From Caldisericia bacterium (lineage in GTDB: Bacteria; Caldisericota; Caldisericia; JAAYUI01), in the NCBI GenBank assembly GCA_017999835.1, contig JAGNLA010000005.1, positions 62,001 to 126,000 on the forward strand: 64,000 nt of DNA. The letters run 5' to 3'. Each line of letters starts with the position of its first letter. Position 1 is the stretch's first letter. The notes below the pieces were generated by a model that saw only the letters and a list, made by a program, of their open reading frames with translations, had not been told where the DNA came from and made no database searches. A program made the translations under genes and the position numbers. Positions 16,983-25,205 of this stretch are shown in pieces.

Positions 16983-18911
16983 TTATGGCAGGATAACACA
17001 AGCACTACCGTCGGTCAAGCTGATGCGTAAGCCATTCCCATGAGGGGTTGTCACACACGAACCATAAAAAATCTGATCCTTGCCTGACCAGACACCTCTA
17101 TCACAGACAACTGCGCCGGACTCATAAAACTCTATTGGCGTGGCGTCAATCTTGCTTATGCTGCCATCTGAAATGTCAACACTGTAAAATGACCCAGTTT
17201 TTGTTATGTAAATCTTGCCAACATCGGCAAGAGGGTTGAACGCTTTTGTTGAATAAACAGAATCACATTGGACAGTCCAAGCCGTTTGCCCATTGGATAT
17301 AGCTGAAAGCTCACTTCCAGGCTTGATTGACAGCTGGACAAAATTGTCGTTGTTGACATGATAACCAGCAATAATAAAGCCTGGGTTGGGATTTTCCTGC
17401 GCCATTGTGCTGCCTTTATCAAGGGGGATTGCCTGTCCATCATTTTGGTCAATCATGTAGTATCTTGAAGAATCCAGCGATTCGGCAATCCAAACCTGCT
17501 CATTGTCGTTCCAAACGATCTGGAGCGGCTCCTCTGCTAGGTTTGTTTCCCATTCGACAGCTCCTGAATCGGTATTAATACCTACAACTTTTGAACCAGA
17601 AAAGAAAACCATGATTGGCGGCTGGGAAGATTTGCAGAAACCGACATTCATCGGTTGTTCTGGAAGCCAACGATATCTTCTGCTAAGGATTCCTGCACAT
17701 TTGCCATCGGCCATCATCAAGCCGACACCAAAATCGGATGTTTCACCCATCCGACGCAAAATCACTCCTGAAAATGCCTTGCCAAGATCCAGGGCTTTCA
17801 TTTCAACGGTATCAAACTCAAACAAATGGTCGGCGTGCAAGCTGAAAAATCTTGTCGAATTTCCAGTCGGTGACTGGATTTGTTTGGCAAAAAGATAAAT
17901 TATCTGATCTTTTTGCTTTATTTCCTGAGGTGCTCCGGTCAGTTGATCATAAGCTTGTATCAACAAAACCGAATCCTTTACGCCTGCCCAGACCAGCTGG
18001 GAGCCGTGAGAGCCAAAACCCACTGTCCAATCATGTTTTGGAAGTTTTGCCTGAACTGAATGTGCCTGGCTGAGGTTTATCTTTATGAAACCATCTTCAA
18101 TGTATGAGCTAAAAAAACCGCCATTTGCAAACCACTCATGCGCTGAGAATTCTATAGGATTTGATGACACAGCCATAAAGATATTGTCACGAGAATGAAG
18201 CCAGACATACTGTTTTGCAAATGTTTCCGGAATCTCGAGCGTCAACCCTTCGTCCTTCACCACCAAGCCTGTGAACCTGTCAAACGAGACCGGTGTGATG
18301 CCGGAGAGCTTCCCGTTGTCATAAATCATCAACCCTTCCGGGGTTGAGTCAATAACCATTTTGTCCTTTTTGTCCATCTGGTTTTTTGGCTGACCTTCAA
18401 AGAAAACCTGAATTTTTTTCTTGTCGTCAAACTTAATCTCAAATGGGCCTTTTTCGACAGCTTTTCCTGAAAGGTTGAATACAAATGAATAGGTTCCAGG
18501 AGGTAAGGTTGCCTTTACTGGTGTTTTACCAAGTATCGGAGCTTCGTCGGCTAAAATCGAGACCTGAGCTCCCTCCGGTTCTGAAACAAACTCAATTTCT
18601 GGATCTGCGCCACAGTTGACGTTTGTTACTTTATCATTCTCAATCGAGAATGTTCCTTCCAGGGTCATTTTCTGTGCTGCCTGACCAGATATGATTCCTA
18701 AAAATTGATAGCTGCCTGTTGGCAGAGTTATGTCAAAAATTGAACCTGTGCCATAAGAATTGCCATCGATCTCCAATTCAATCGTCTTTTGGCATTCAAG
18801 ATGCAAAGAGCCTTTTTGGGGCGCAAAAAAAATCAGCTTGGCCACCAGTGCAATGAGAGCAACTACAGCAATAGCAACAACCGGAACAATCCATTTCAGT
18901 TTTTTGGCCAA
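16983..18911 (-). CDS. membrane-anchored PEGA-domain / propeller-like protein
   Basis: The 642-aa protein has one N-terminal transmembrane helix (WIVPVVAIAVVALIALVAKLIFF). Two PEGA-type segments follow: residues about 35-110, and 110-175 with EFVSEPEGAQVSILADEAPILGKTP, plus a third short copy near 190 (STPEGLMIYDNGKLSGITP). From about residue 230 the rest is repeat-rich beta sequence of propeller type with no catalytic motif. PEGA domains occur in extracytoplasmic proteins and probably bind the cell wall or S-layer. It overlaps the start of the next upstream gene product's end by 16 nt, and both share the same architecture, so they are tandem paralogues. Confidence 0.7.
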   Translation of the reverse strand: MAKKLKWIVPVVAIAVVALIALVAKLIFFAPQKGSLHLECQKTIELEIDGNSYGTGSIFDITLPTGSYQFLGIISGQAAQKMTLEGTFSIENDKVTNVNCGADPEIEFVSEPEGAQVSILADEAPILGKTPVKATLPPGTYSFVFNLSGKAVEKGPFEIKFDDKKKIQVFFEGQPKNQMDKKDKMVIDSTPEGLMIYDNGKLSGITPVSFDRFTGLVVKDEGLTLEIPETFAKQYVWLHSRDNIFMAVSSNPIEFSAHEWFANGGFFSSYIEDGFIKINLSQAHSVQAKLPKHDWTVGFGSHGSQLVWAGVKDSVLLIQAYDQLTGAPQEIKQKDQIIYLFAKQIQSPTGNSTRFFSLHADHLFEFDTVEMKALDLGKAFSGVILRRMGETSDFGVGLMMADGKCAGILSRRYRWLPEQPMNVGFCKSSQPPIMVFFSGSKVVGINTDSGAVEWETNLAEEPLQIVWNDNEQVWIAESLDSSRYYMIDQNDGQAIPLDKGSTMAQENPNPGFIIAGYHVNNDNFVQLSIKPGSELSAISNGQTAWTVQCDSVYSTKAFNPLADVGKIYITKTGSFYSVDISDGSISKIDATPIEFYESGAVVCDRGVWSGKDQIFYGSCVTTPHGNGLRISLTDGSACVILP

Positions 18912-21187
18912 GGAATGACCACCTTCTTATCGTCAATTTCTGCTAGCAAAGCCTTGTGCCCTGATGATTCAAGCGGAGACAATTTGTCGATACCAGTGAA
19001 ATACCCTTTTATCAACCCATCTCTATCGACAATCCACACTCTGGAATCGACATAAATTGCCAGATTATACTTGTCTCCATAGACACTCCCGGTATTTGGC
19101 AAACCAAGCCCTGGAAGATTGAATGAGAGAACAGGGGAGAGCATGTGCGAACCCAAAACATCAATCTTGCCTTTGTTGATGTAGACTGGACCCCACGGCG
19201 AGGCAAGCAACAACCCTTCCTTGAACGTTCTTTTCCAGGTAGGTTTGAATTTGCCATTTTCATCCATTTTGACACCAGACACAACCGTGTTGTTTGAAAT
19301 AATAAACGATCCTCCAGGACATGCCGTTCCGAGAATTGCTTCTTCGGGGATTAGGGCTCTTGTACGCCTTTCAAGAATTTCTCCTGTCTTTACATCGAGC
19401 CTGTACTCAAAAGGAGATGATGGGTATGAGAGAATAACCACATTCTTACCCTTGGCCTGGGATATCGAAGGAGAGGTTTTACGAACTTTATCGATATAAC
19501 GGCTCCATTTTAGTCTCCCGTCAGGGTAACTGATCGAAGCGACAGTAAAATCAGAGTAGACAATAAAAGCATTGCCTGTGTCAAAACCACCATCATAGCA
19601 GGCTCCATTGGTTTCAAATGGCGAGTTTAGAAATATCCAGCCTTTGTCTCTGTCTTCTGGCTTTGGCGGTTCCATCAGCATTGTGAACTTTTCCTTGTTC
19701 CACTCCTTGTACTCGACCTGCTTGTAAGGTACGGCAATTGTGGGGTCAAGAATCAGAAGTTTGCTGTTCCCGGCATTTTTGTAGCTGAAGATAAATATTG
19801 GATGGTTGTCAGTCGTTGCCGACATTGACACGCCAAGAAAGGAAGCTGATTCGTCTGATTCAAGCTCCTTGATATATCTTGATGTTTCTGCACCTTTCAC
19901 AACTACAGCCTCGATGGCTTTGACGTATCCCTCTCCGTTTACAATTGTCGACCAAACATTTGCATAACACTGCCATTGGCCTGATTTGTAGCTTGTTGCC
20001 GACATGGGGAGAACCGAACCTGAAAAAGTTGTCGAAATGTCTTTCTCGCTCCCAGACTTGACTTCAAGACAAAAAGGTGTTGATTTGACATCCGAAGGTA
20101 CGCCTGCCATACCATAAATATAGTTGGCATCGGTTCCACTCATGATTACCGGTCGAAGGTTGAATGCTCTGTCGACTTTTTCCACCCATGATTCCTGTCC
20201 GGTAATCAGGTCGATACAATCAATCTGCGATTGACCCGTGGCATAAACCAAAGACGAGCCATCCTGGGTTACAGTCGTGTACCTTGCATCATTGGGCAGA
20301 GTATAAAGATCCTTGCCAAAATACATGCACGGATAATCGATCGAATCAGGCCAGGAGATTTCAACGGGTTTGCCAACCGATGGAAACATCACCTGCGTGC
20401 ATAAAATCTGGTAACCGTAACTGAACATGCAGACATTGTGAAACCCGCTTGGCAACAATACCTGGTCACCTGCGTTGTATTCTTTCCCATCAACTTTGAG
20501 CATGGCTCCTTCACGCAATTTTGTGACCAAGAGATTGTATGTGAGCTTTCTCGAGCCTGGCTGATCAAGTGCAAGGCTATCGAAATCAGTGGATACGACC
20601 AAATCTTCGGCTCCTGAGGAAAGAAAACTTCTCGAATATTCTGGAAAGCCAGGAAGCCTCATGGTTACTTCATACTGTCCATATGGAAGTTTTGTTTTCA
20701 GGGGCGTTTTCCCAAGGTTGAGATCGCCATCCAGAGAGCTGATAATGATTGAGGCTTTGTCGGGCTTGGATTTAAACTCTACGCTTGAGATACTGACCAG
20801 TTCTATCGTTTCGCTCTTTCCAGGCGCAATATCCACTCTTTGTGTATCTTTGGTCATGAATGGTATTTTTTCTTTTGGAATAGCAACTATTTCATGGCGA
20901 CCAACTTCGATGTTGGCAAGACCAACCATTGTTCCTGATCCAATCTGCTTGCCATCCACAACAAATTCTGATTCCACACCAGCCTTGATCGTTAGTGAAG
21001 GTTTGCTTGGCCAGACAGTAACAATGATCATTGCCAACAAAACAAGTAACGTCGCAAAACTAATGTAAACGAGAATTTTTTTTACCAAATCCAAGTTTTT
21101 TCTGGAAATCGGTTTTTTTATCACCGGTGTATTCGGGTCATATAGGTTGAAGGCCATGGAAATAAAGATAAGGCTTGCAGTTTTCAT
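18896..21187 (-). CDS. membrane-anchored PEGA-domain / propeller-like protein, paralogue
   Basis: The 763-aa protein has a short cytoplasmic N-terminus, a transmembrane helix (ILVYISFATLLVLLAMIIVTVW), PEGA-like segments (AGVESEFVVDGKQIGSG; FKSKPDKASIIISSLDGDLNLGKTPLKTKLP) and a long C-terminal beta-rich region with propeller-like repeats, for example TGQESWVEKV and GRLKWSRYI. I placed the start at ATG 21187 because AGGA lies 8 nt upstream; TTG 21193 and ATG 21157 are alternatives. Its 3' end overlaps the downstream PEGA gene by 16 nt. The start region is divergent from a small membrane-protein gene. Confidence 0.7.
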   Translation of the reverse strand: MKTASLIFISMAFNLYDPNTPVIKKPISRKNLDLVKKILVYISFATLLVLLAMIIVTVWPSKPSLTIKAGVESEFVVDGKQIGSGTMVGLANIEVGRHEIVAIPKEKIPFMTKDTQRVDIAPGKSETIELVSISSVEFKSKPDKASIIISSLDGDLNLGKTPLKTKLPYGQYEVTMRLPGFPEYSRSFLSSGAEDLVVSTDFDSLALDQPGSRKLTYNLLVTKLREGAMLKVDGKEYNAGDQVLLPSGFHNVCMFSYGYQILCTQVMFPSVGKPVEISWPDSIDYPCMYFGKDLYTLPNDARYTTVTQDGSSLVYATGQSQIDCIDLITGQESWVEKVDRAFNLRPVIMSGTDANYIYGMAGVPSDVKSTPFCLEVKSGSEKDISTTFSGSVLPMSATSYKSGQWQCYANVWSTIVNGEGYVKAIEAVVVKGAETSRYIKELESDESASFLGVSMSATTDNHPIFIFSYKNAGNSKLLILDPTIAVPYKQVEYKEWNKEKFTMLMEPPKPEDRDKGWIFLNSPFETNGACYDGGFDTGNAFIVYSDFTVASISYPDGRLKWSRYIDKVRKTSPSISQAKGKNVVILSYPSSPFEYRLDVKTGEILERRTRALIPEEAILGTACPGGSFIISNNTVVSGVKMDENGKFKPTWKRTFKEGLLLASPWGPVYINKGKIDVLGSHMLSPVLSFNLPGLGLPNTGSVYGDKYNLAIYVDSRVWIVDRDGLIKGYFTGIDKLSPLESSGHKALLAEIDDKKVVIPWPKN

Positions 21188-21203
21188 CGTCAAGTCCTAT
21201 AAT
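21175..21203 (+). promoter_or_regulatory. promoter of the two small membrane-protein genes
   Basis: TTGCAG (21175-21180), 17 nt spacer, TATAAT (21198-21203). Eight nucleotides separate the -10 box from the GTG at 21212, so the transcript would start at or next to the start codon (leaderless). It also lies inside the start region of the divergent PEGA gene. Confidence 0.6.
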
Positions 21204-21211
21204 GGGCAATT

Positions 21212-21748
21212 GTGAACAAAGAATTCTATACAAAACCCAACGGACACAAGATAAGCCTCTATTATTCCCTCATCATCATCGCAGCTGTGGGCTTTCTGAT
21301 TGTCCCATCTGAATCATTCAAAACACCCTATGGCTGGTCAATTTTACTGGCCATTCCGATTATGTCCGTTCTTATCGTTTTTCTTTCAAGGTTGATCTCA
21401 AGAAATGGCATTGCCAGATGCAGAACCAGCCTTGATACAGAAACGGGAACAAAGGGTTTTCACATCGGCAACATCTCAATCAATCTTGATGAAGTCAACA
21501 AGATCATCAAGATCAACCGTCCAGGCATTTTTGGTAGCGAATTGCAGATTTTTGATGGTAAAATCACACCTTCAACCATAATCGTCCTTGGTGAGTTAAG
21601 AACACCCGATGAACTCATCGAAACACTTCGAACCATGGCACCAAAAGCCGAGTACAAAGAAACAATTTCCAGTATTCACTTCCTTGACTGGGGTCTTGGC
21701 GTAAGTCTGGCTGCGCTCATTGTAATCATCATTTCAAAGGTGATGTAA
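21212..21748 (+). CDS. small integral membrane protein, function unknown
   Basis: The 178-aa protein has two adjacent N-terminal transmembrane helices (about residues 13-30 and 37-58), a soluble beta-rich middle (about 65-150) containing GFHIGNISINLDEVNKIIKI, and a C-terminal helix (GLGVSLAALIVIIIS). The fold suggests a PH-like membrane protein but I do not recognise the family. Start is GTG 21212 with no ribosome site, directly downstream of a strong -10 box. It is followed after 3 nt by a gene of the same layout. Confidence 0.65.
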   Translation: MNKEFYTKPNGHKISLYYSLIIIAAVGFLIVPSESFKTPYGWSILLAIPIMSVLIVFLSRLISRNGIARCRTSLDTETGTKGFHIGNISINLDEVNKIIKINRPGIFGSELQIFDGKITPSTIIVLGELRTPDELIETLRTMAPKAEYKETISSIHFLDWGLGVSLAALIVIIISKVM

Positions 21749-21751
21749 CCA

Positions 21752-22270
21752 ATGAAAACACTTGCATCGATACAGGGACATTCAATGGCTGAGAAACTCG
21801 TACTTTCGCTTTTTGTTCCAGCTGTTGCCTGCTGGCTTCCATTTTGGAACACTCAGGAGAGAGCTCTTCTCGTTCTTGGTATCGGCTATCTTTCGGCGAT
21901 CATCATCTTCTTGATTCTCTCGATTCTTCCAGCAAAACGTATACTGGCCGCCTGGGATGATTCATCAATCTCCACACCTATGGGCAAAGTAGATATTAAC
22001 GACATTCAAAACACGACTCTTGTAGATTGCGGTTTACTGACAGGTTGGGAACTCGGATTTCAGACCAGCAACATCAATCGTGGAAAAAAGAAGATTTTTC
22101 TGAATTTGGCAAACAACTTTGACCAGTTCACCTTTGAATTTTTCAAGAATGTCTCCGGAGTCAACGTAAAAAAAAGATTGTTTGGATCACCCATTGAATG
22201 GCTTGTCGGACTGGAAATATCCGCTTTGGCTGTTGGCACACTCAAGCTTGTGCTTTTTGCAATCGCTTGA
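21752..22270 (+). CDS. small integral membrane protein, likely paralogue of the preceding one
   Basis: The 172-aa protein repeats the arrangement of its neighbour: two N-terminal helices (ALLVLGIGYLSAIIIFLILSIL is the second), a beta-rich segment with TPMGKVDINDIQNTTLVDCG, and a C-terminal helix. The shared order and the position of the conserved D-I-N/D-E element suggest a tandem duplication. It has no enzymatic motif. The next promoter begins inside its last codons. Confidence 0.65.
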   Translation: MKTLASIQGHSMAEKLVLSLFVPAVACWLPFWNTQERALLVLGIGYLSAIIIFLILSILPAKRILAAWDDSSISTPMGKVDINDIQNTTLVDCGLLTGWELGFQTSNINRGKKKIFLNLANNFDQFTFEFFKNVSGVNVKKRLFGSPIEWLVGLEISALAVGTLKLVLFAIA

Positions 22271-22295
22271 ATTAGCGCCACATTAGGCTTATAAT
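22267..22295 (+). promoter_or_regulatory. promoter of the 22.5-29 kb operon
   Basis: TTGAAT (22267-22272), 17 nt spacer, TATAAT (22290-22295). The start near 22302 leaves a leader of about 225 nt before the first clear gene at 22528, unusually long for this window. Confidence 0.6.
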
Positions 22296-22317
22296 TCCTT
22301 TACCCTGTGGTGTTCGT

Positions 22318-22357
22318 GATCGCTGACATTTACTGCCTATAAGTGAATGTAGGGATC
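22318..22357 (+). other. stable hairpin in the long leader
   Basis: ACATTTACT (22326-22334) pairs with AGTGAATGT (22342-22350) around a 7-nt loop, and GATC copies at 22318-22321 and 22354-22357 can extend it. No T-run follows. It ends just before a possible 30-aa ORF. The remaining leader to 22527 shows only a CACCT/AGGTG mini-hairpin and a repeated CCAGGCTT. Confidence 0.4.
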
Positions 22358-22360
22358 AGA

Positions 22361-22453
22361 ATGCCAGCACTGATGAGCATTTTATTGATGTTCACTGTTA
22401 TGTTGGCCATAGAAGTGACCCCACCTGCGATAAGGTGCAGGAAATTAAGGTAG
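22361..22453 (+). CDS. possible 30-aa hydrophobic leader peptide
   Basis: ATG 22361 follows AGGGA by 7 nt and encodes a single hydrophobic helix (MPALMSILLMFTVMLAIEV) with a basic end containing one Cys. It lies in the long leader, after the hairpin. It may be a small membrane protein or leader peptide, or a chance frame. Confidence 0.25.
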   Translation: MPALMSILLMFTVMLAIEVTPPAIRCRKLR

Positions 22454-22527
22454 ACACGGCATTTGCGGGGACAATATAAAACATTCCAGGCTTTGGCCAG
22501 GCTTGAGCGAAGTGGAGGGTAAAGATA

Positions 22528-22944
22528 ATGAATCAAGAATTCGCTACAGCACTTTCAAGGATGCAAAACCTTGAGATAGCCCTCTGGATACTGATCGGAA
22601 TCCTTTTTGTTGGCATGATGCTCATCATCCTTTTCGTGGTTCCGGCTATACTCCAGGCTAAGAGAACTTTAAATGAGGCCGAACAGGCCATGAAGACCGT
22701 CAACACCGACATTCTTCCAAAAGTAAACGGTATCCTTGATGAATCAGGGCCAGTGATCAAGAGCACTCTCGCATCACTTACAAATGCAATTCAAACCACA
22801 CAAAGCATAATATCTGGAGTCGCATCCATTACACAATACATCCCAGTAATACTCCAGCCAGTATTTAGGAAAGTATTCACCACATTGTTCAACATTGGAA
22901 AATCGTTTTTTGGCAAAAACAAAAAAGGAGGAAAAAATGAGTGA
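22528..22944 (+). CDS. DUF948-like membrane protein with coiled coil
   Basis: The 138-aa protein has one N-terminal transmembrane helix (LEIALWILIGILFVGMMLIILFVV), then an amphipathic helical region (residues about 45-110, with AEQAMKTVNTDILPKVNGIL) and a lysine/glycine-rich end. This is the pattern of DUF948 proteins that often precede YtxH genes, as here. GGAGGG lies 10 nt before the ATG. Function is unknown; general-stress envelope roles have been suggested for such pairs. Confidence 0.7.
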   Translation: MNQEFATALSRMQNLEIALWILIGILFVGMMLIILFVVPAILQAKRTLNEAEQAMKTVNTDILPKVNGILDESGPVIKSTLASLTNAIQTTQSIISGVASITQYIPVILQPVFRKVFTTLFNIGKSFFGKNKKGGKNE

Positions 22945-23170
22945 CCGTGAAAATGGCTTTTTTGCAGGCGTGCTCTTCGGAGCTGCTGTAGGTTTCTTGC
23001 TTGGAGTTCTTTTTGCCCCGGCAAAGGGTGAGGAAACGCGCAAGGTTATCGCTGACAAATCCAAGGATGTTGCAGGCGATATACAGTCAAAAACAGAAGA
23101 AATCATTGAAAGGATTAAGGCAAAAGTTGGCACCAAAGCTGAGCTTGCCGACGAATCCGAGCTTCACTAG
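22937..23170 (+). CDS. YtxH-domain protein
   Basis: The 77-aa protein starts at ATG 22937, with AAGGAGG 5 nt upstream, inside the end of the preceding gene. It has the YtxH signature GFFAGVLFGAAVGFLLGVLFAPAKGEETR followed by a helical charged tail. These are small membrane-associated proteins found next to DUF948 proteins; no biochemical role is established. Its stop codon overlaps the GTG of the transporter gene. Confidence 0.8.
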   Translation: MSDRENGFFAGVLFGAAVGFLLGVLFAPAKGEETRKVIADKSKDVAGDIQSKTEEIIERIKAKVGTKAELADESELH

Positions 23171-24411
23171 TGCTCAAAGTCTCAAAGGGAGACCTTGAGG
23201 TCTTCCTTAAAATTATCATCGCAATAGCAGTCATCGTAGGAGCCGCATTCCTCATTTATGTTTTGTGGCTCCTACGTTCTGTTATTATTTTATTTCTAAT
23301 TGCTCTTGTTTTTGTGTTTTTGCTTCGACCTGCTGTTGATTGGCTTTCGAAGGGCAAAATCGACATAAAGATGTTGAGGTTTGGCACAAAAACTCTTATA
23401 AAACCAAGAACGATTAATATCAAACTCCCCAGGCTCATATCTGTTTTTATAGTCATCATCCTCATGTTTGTTATCGTGTTGTTCATCGCAACACCAACAA
23501 TCACAAAAACCATAGATCAGGCCAACAGCTTATTCTCATCAGTAAGCAATAATCTTCCAAGTATATCAAACAAGGTCACCGAATGGGTCAAAACATCTTT
23601 CAAGATAACAAACGAACAGATTCAGACCTATCTTACATCCGTGCAGACAAGCATTGAAAATTTTCTTTACGGCGCGGTCAAACAGCTCCCGGATATTTTG
23701 AAAAGTATATTCACAACATTTGCCGGCTATCTGTTCAATACATTTATAATTTTGATAATCGCAATCTTTTTCCTTCTCGACTGGGAAGCTGTCAACCGAG
23801 TACTGTTCTCCTTGCTACCCCAAAAAACGGCTGAGACTGCTAAAGGTCTTCTCCATGCTGTCTATGTCCAGATCTGGGGATACATCAAGGCACAAGCCTC
23901 ATTGTCTTTTATGATTGGCGCGCTAATTGCAATTTTGTGTCTGATACTTGGTCTTAGCGATGCTTTCCTGATCATTGGAGTTGTTGTTGCCATAGGCGAA
24001 ATGGTACCATACATCGGACCGATGATCTCTTTCTCTGTAGGATTCCTGCTTACTTTTGTGACTGCCATAACAACAGGCAATTTTGGATTGCTTGTCTGGT
24101 ATTCTGTCGGTTTCCTGGTCATAGAACAAATCCTTGCCCAGGCTGTAGCTGCCCCGCTAATTGCCAAAAAAGCCAACACACATCCTCTGCTTGTCATACT
24201 CGTCATGTTCAGCTTCTCCACGCTTTTCAGTCCGTATGCTGTTTTGTTAGCTGTTCCATTCCTTGTTTTTGCCAAGGCAATCATCGGCTACCTGGTCAGC
24301 GAAAAGAAAGTGCTTGAGAAACTCGGCATCGCCCTTGAACCTGCAGCGCCACCGTTATCACCCCTGATCTCAAGGTTGCGACAGCCTTTTGTTAAAGAAA
24401 TAAAAAAATGA
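23170..24411 (+). CDS. AI-2E family transporter
   Basis: The 413-aa protein has about eight hydrophobic segments, an N-terminal pair, a soluble helical insert (about residues 110-180) and the family-typical late stretch VVVAIGEMVPYIGPMISF. This is the AI-2E/PerM-like permease family, named from autoinducer-2 export but also including Na+/H+ antiporters, so the substrate is open. Start GTG 23170 overlaps the YtxH stop, and the stop overlaps the HAD gene start (ATGA). Confidence 0.85.
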   Translation: MLKVSKGDLEVFLKIIIAIAVIVGAAFLIYVLWLLRSVIILFLIALVFVFLLRPAVDWLSKGKIDIKMLRFGTKTLIKPRTINIKLPRLISVFIVIILMFVIVLFIATPTITKTIDQANSLFSSVSNNLPSISNKVTEWVKTSFKITNEQIQTYLTSVQTSIENFLYGAVKQLPDILKSIFTTFAGYLFNTFIILIIAIFFLLDWEAVNRVLFSLLPQKTAETAKGLLHAVYVQIWGYIKAQASLSFMIGALIAILCLILGLSDAFLIIGVVVAIGEMVPYIGPMISFSVGFLLTFVTAITTGNFGLLVWYSVGFLVIEQILAQAVAAPLIAKKANTHPLLVILVMFSFSTLFSPYAVLLAVPFLVFAKAIIGYLVSEKKVLEKLGIALEPAAPPLSPLISRLRQPFVKEIKK

Positions 24412-25205
24412 TAGAAGCTATCATTACTGATCTGGATGGAACATTGCTCTCTCCAGATGGAACAATTTCTAATGCCAACAAGTCAATCCTCCGGCAGGCA
24501 ATGGACAAAAACATCAGAGTTATACTGGCTTCGGGTCGAAGATATCTTTCTGCTGAGCGGTTCGCAAGGGAGCTGGATATCGAGGACTACATCATCGCCT
24601 ACTCAGGTGGCTGGATCAAAAGAATTGCCGACGAAAAACCAATTGTCAGTTTCGATATGCCTGTTACCGAATCGGCAGAATACATCCAATTTGTTCGCAA
24701 CAAGGTTGACCTTGTTGGTGTCTATATCGATGACACGTTTTACGTCCAACAGGAAAACGAATCCCTGACAAGGTACGAAGCCAGATCGCACCTGAAAGCC
24801 GTTGAAGTCGATGATGTTTCAGATTATATTCTCCAGTCGGATGCGAAACCGACAAAAATTTTCACTCTAGCCAACCCCGATATCCTTGAGACAATTTCAA
24901 CTGAAATGAGCGAAAGGTTTGCCGGAGTTCTAGACTTTGTCAAATCATGGGACAACTATCTTGAGGTCGGCCCTGCCGGCATCAACAAAGGATCTTCGCT
25001 CAAGATTCTTTCCCAAATGACGAACCTAAATCTTGGCAATTCAGTATTTTTTGGTGACCAGCAAAACGACATTCCAGCAATGGAAGTCTGTGGCATCAGT
25101 GTAGCCATGGGCAACGCAACTGACGAGGTTAAGGCCAGAGCAACAATAATAGCACCAGACAACACACAGGACGGGGTAGCCCGCGTCCTTGAAAGGATGA
25201 TTTGA
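24408..25205 (+). CDS. Cof-type HAD-family phosphatase
   Basis: The 265-aa protein shows all HAD motifs: DLDGTLL with nucleophile Asp8 and Asp10, ASGRR near 42, the lysine in AGINKGSSL, and GDQQNDIPAM near 215, plus a C2-type cap domain. Such enzymes dephosphorylate sugar phosphates, flavin or pyridoxal phosphates; the substrate cannot be read. It overlaps both neighbours (4 nt and 1 nt) in a tightly packed operon. Confidence 0.85.
   Translation: MIEAIITDLDGTLLSPDGTISNANKSILRQAMDKNIRVILASGRRYLSAERFARELDIEDYIIAYSGGWIKRIADEKPIVSFDMPVTESAEYIQFVRNKVDLVGVYIDDTFYVQQENESLTRYEARSHLKAVEVDDVSDYILQSDAKPTKIFTLANPDILETISTEMSERFAGVLDFVKSWDNYLEVGPAGINKGSSLKILSQMTNLNLGNSVFFGDQQNDIPAMEVCGISVAMGNATDEVKARATIIAPDNTQDGVARVLERMI

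Noticed and set aside
22330-22536. 68-aa minus-strand frame in the long leader
   Set aside because: It has no ribosome site or promoter and overlaps the plus-strand leader with its hairpin.
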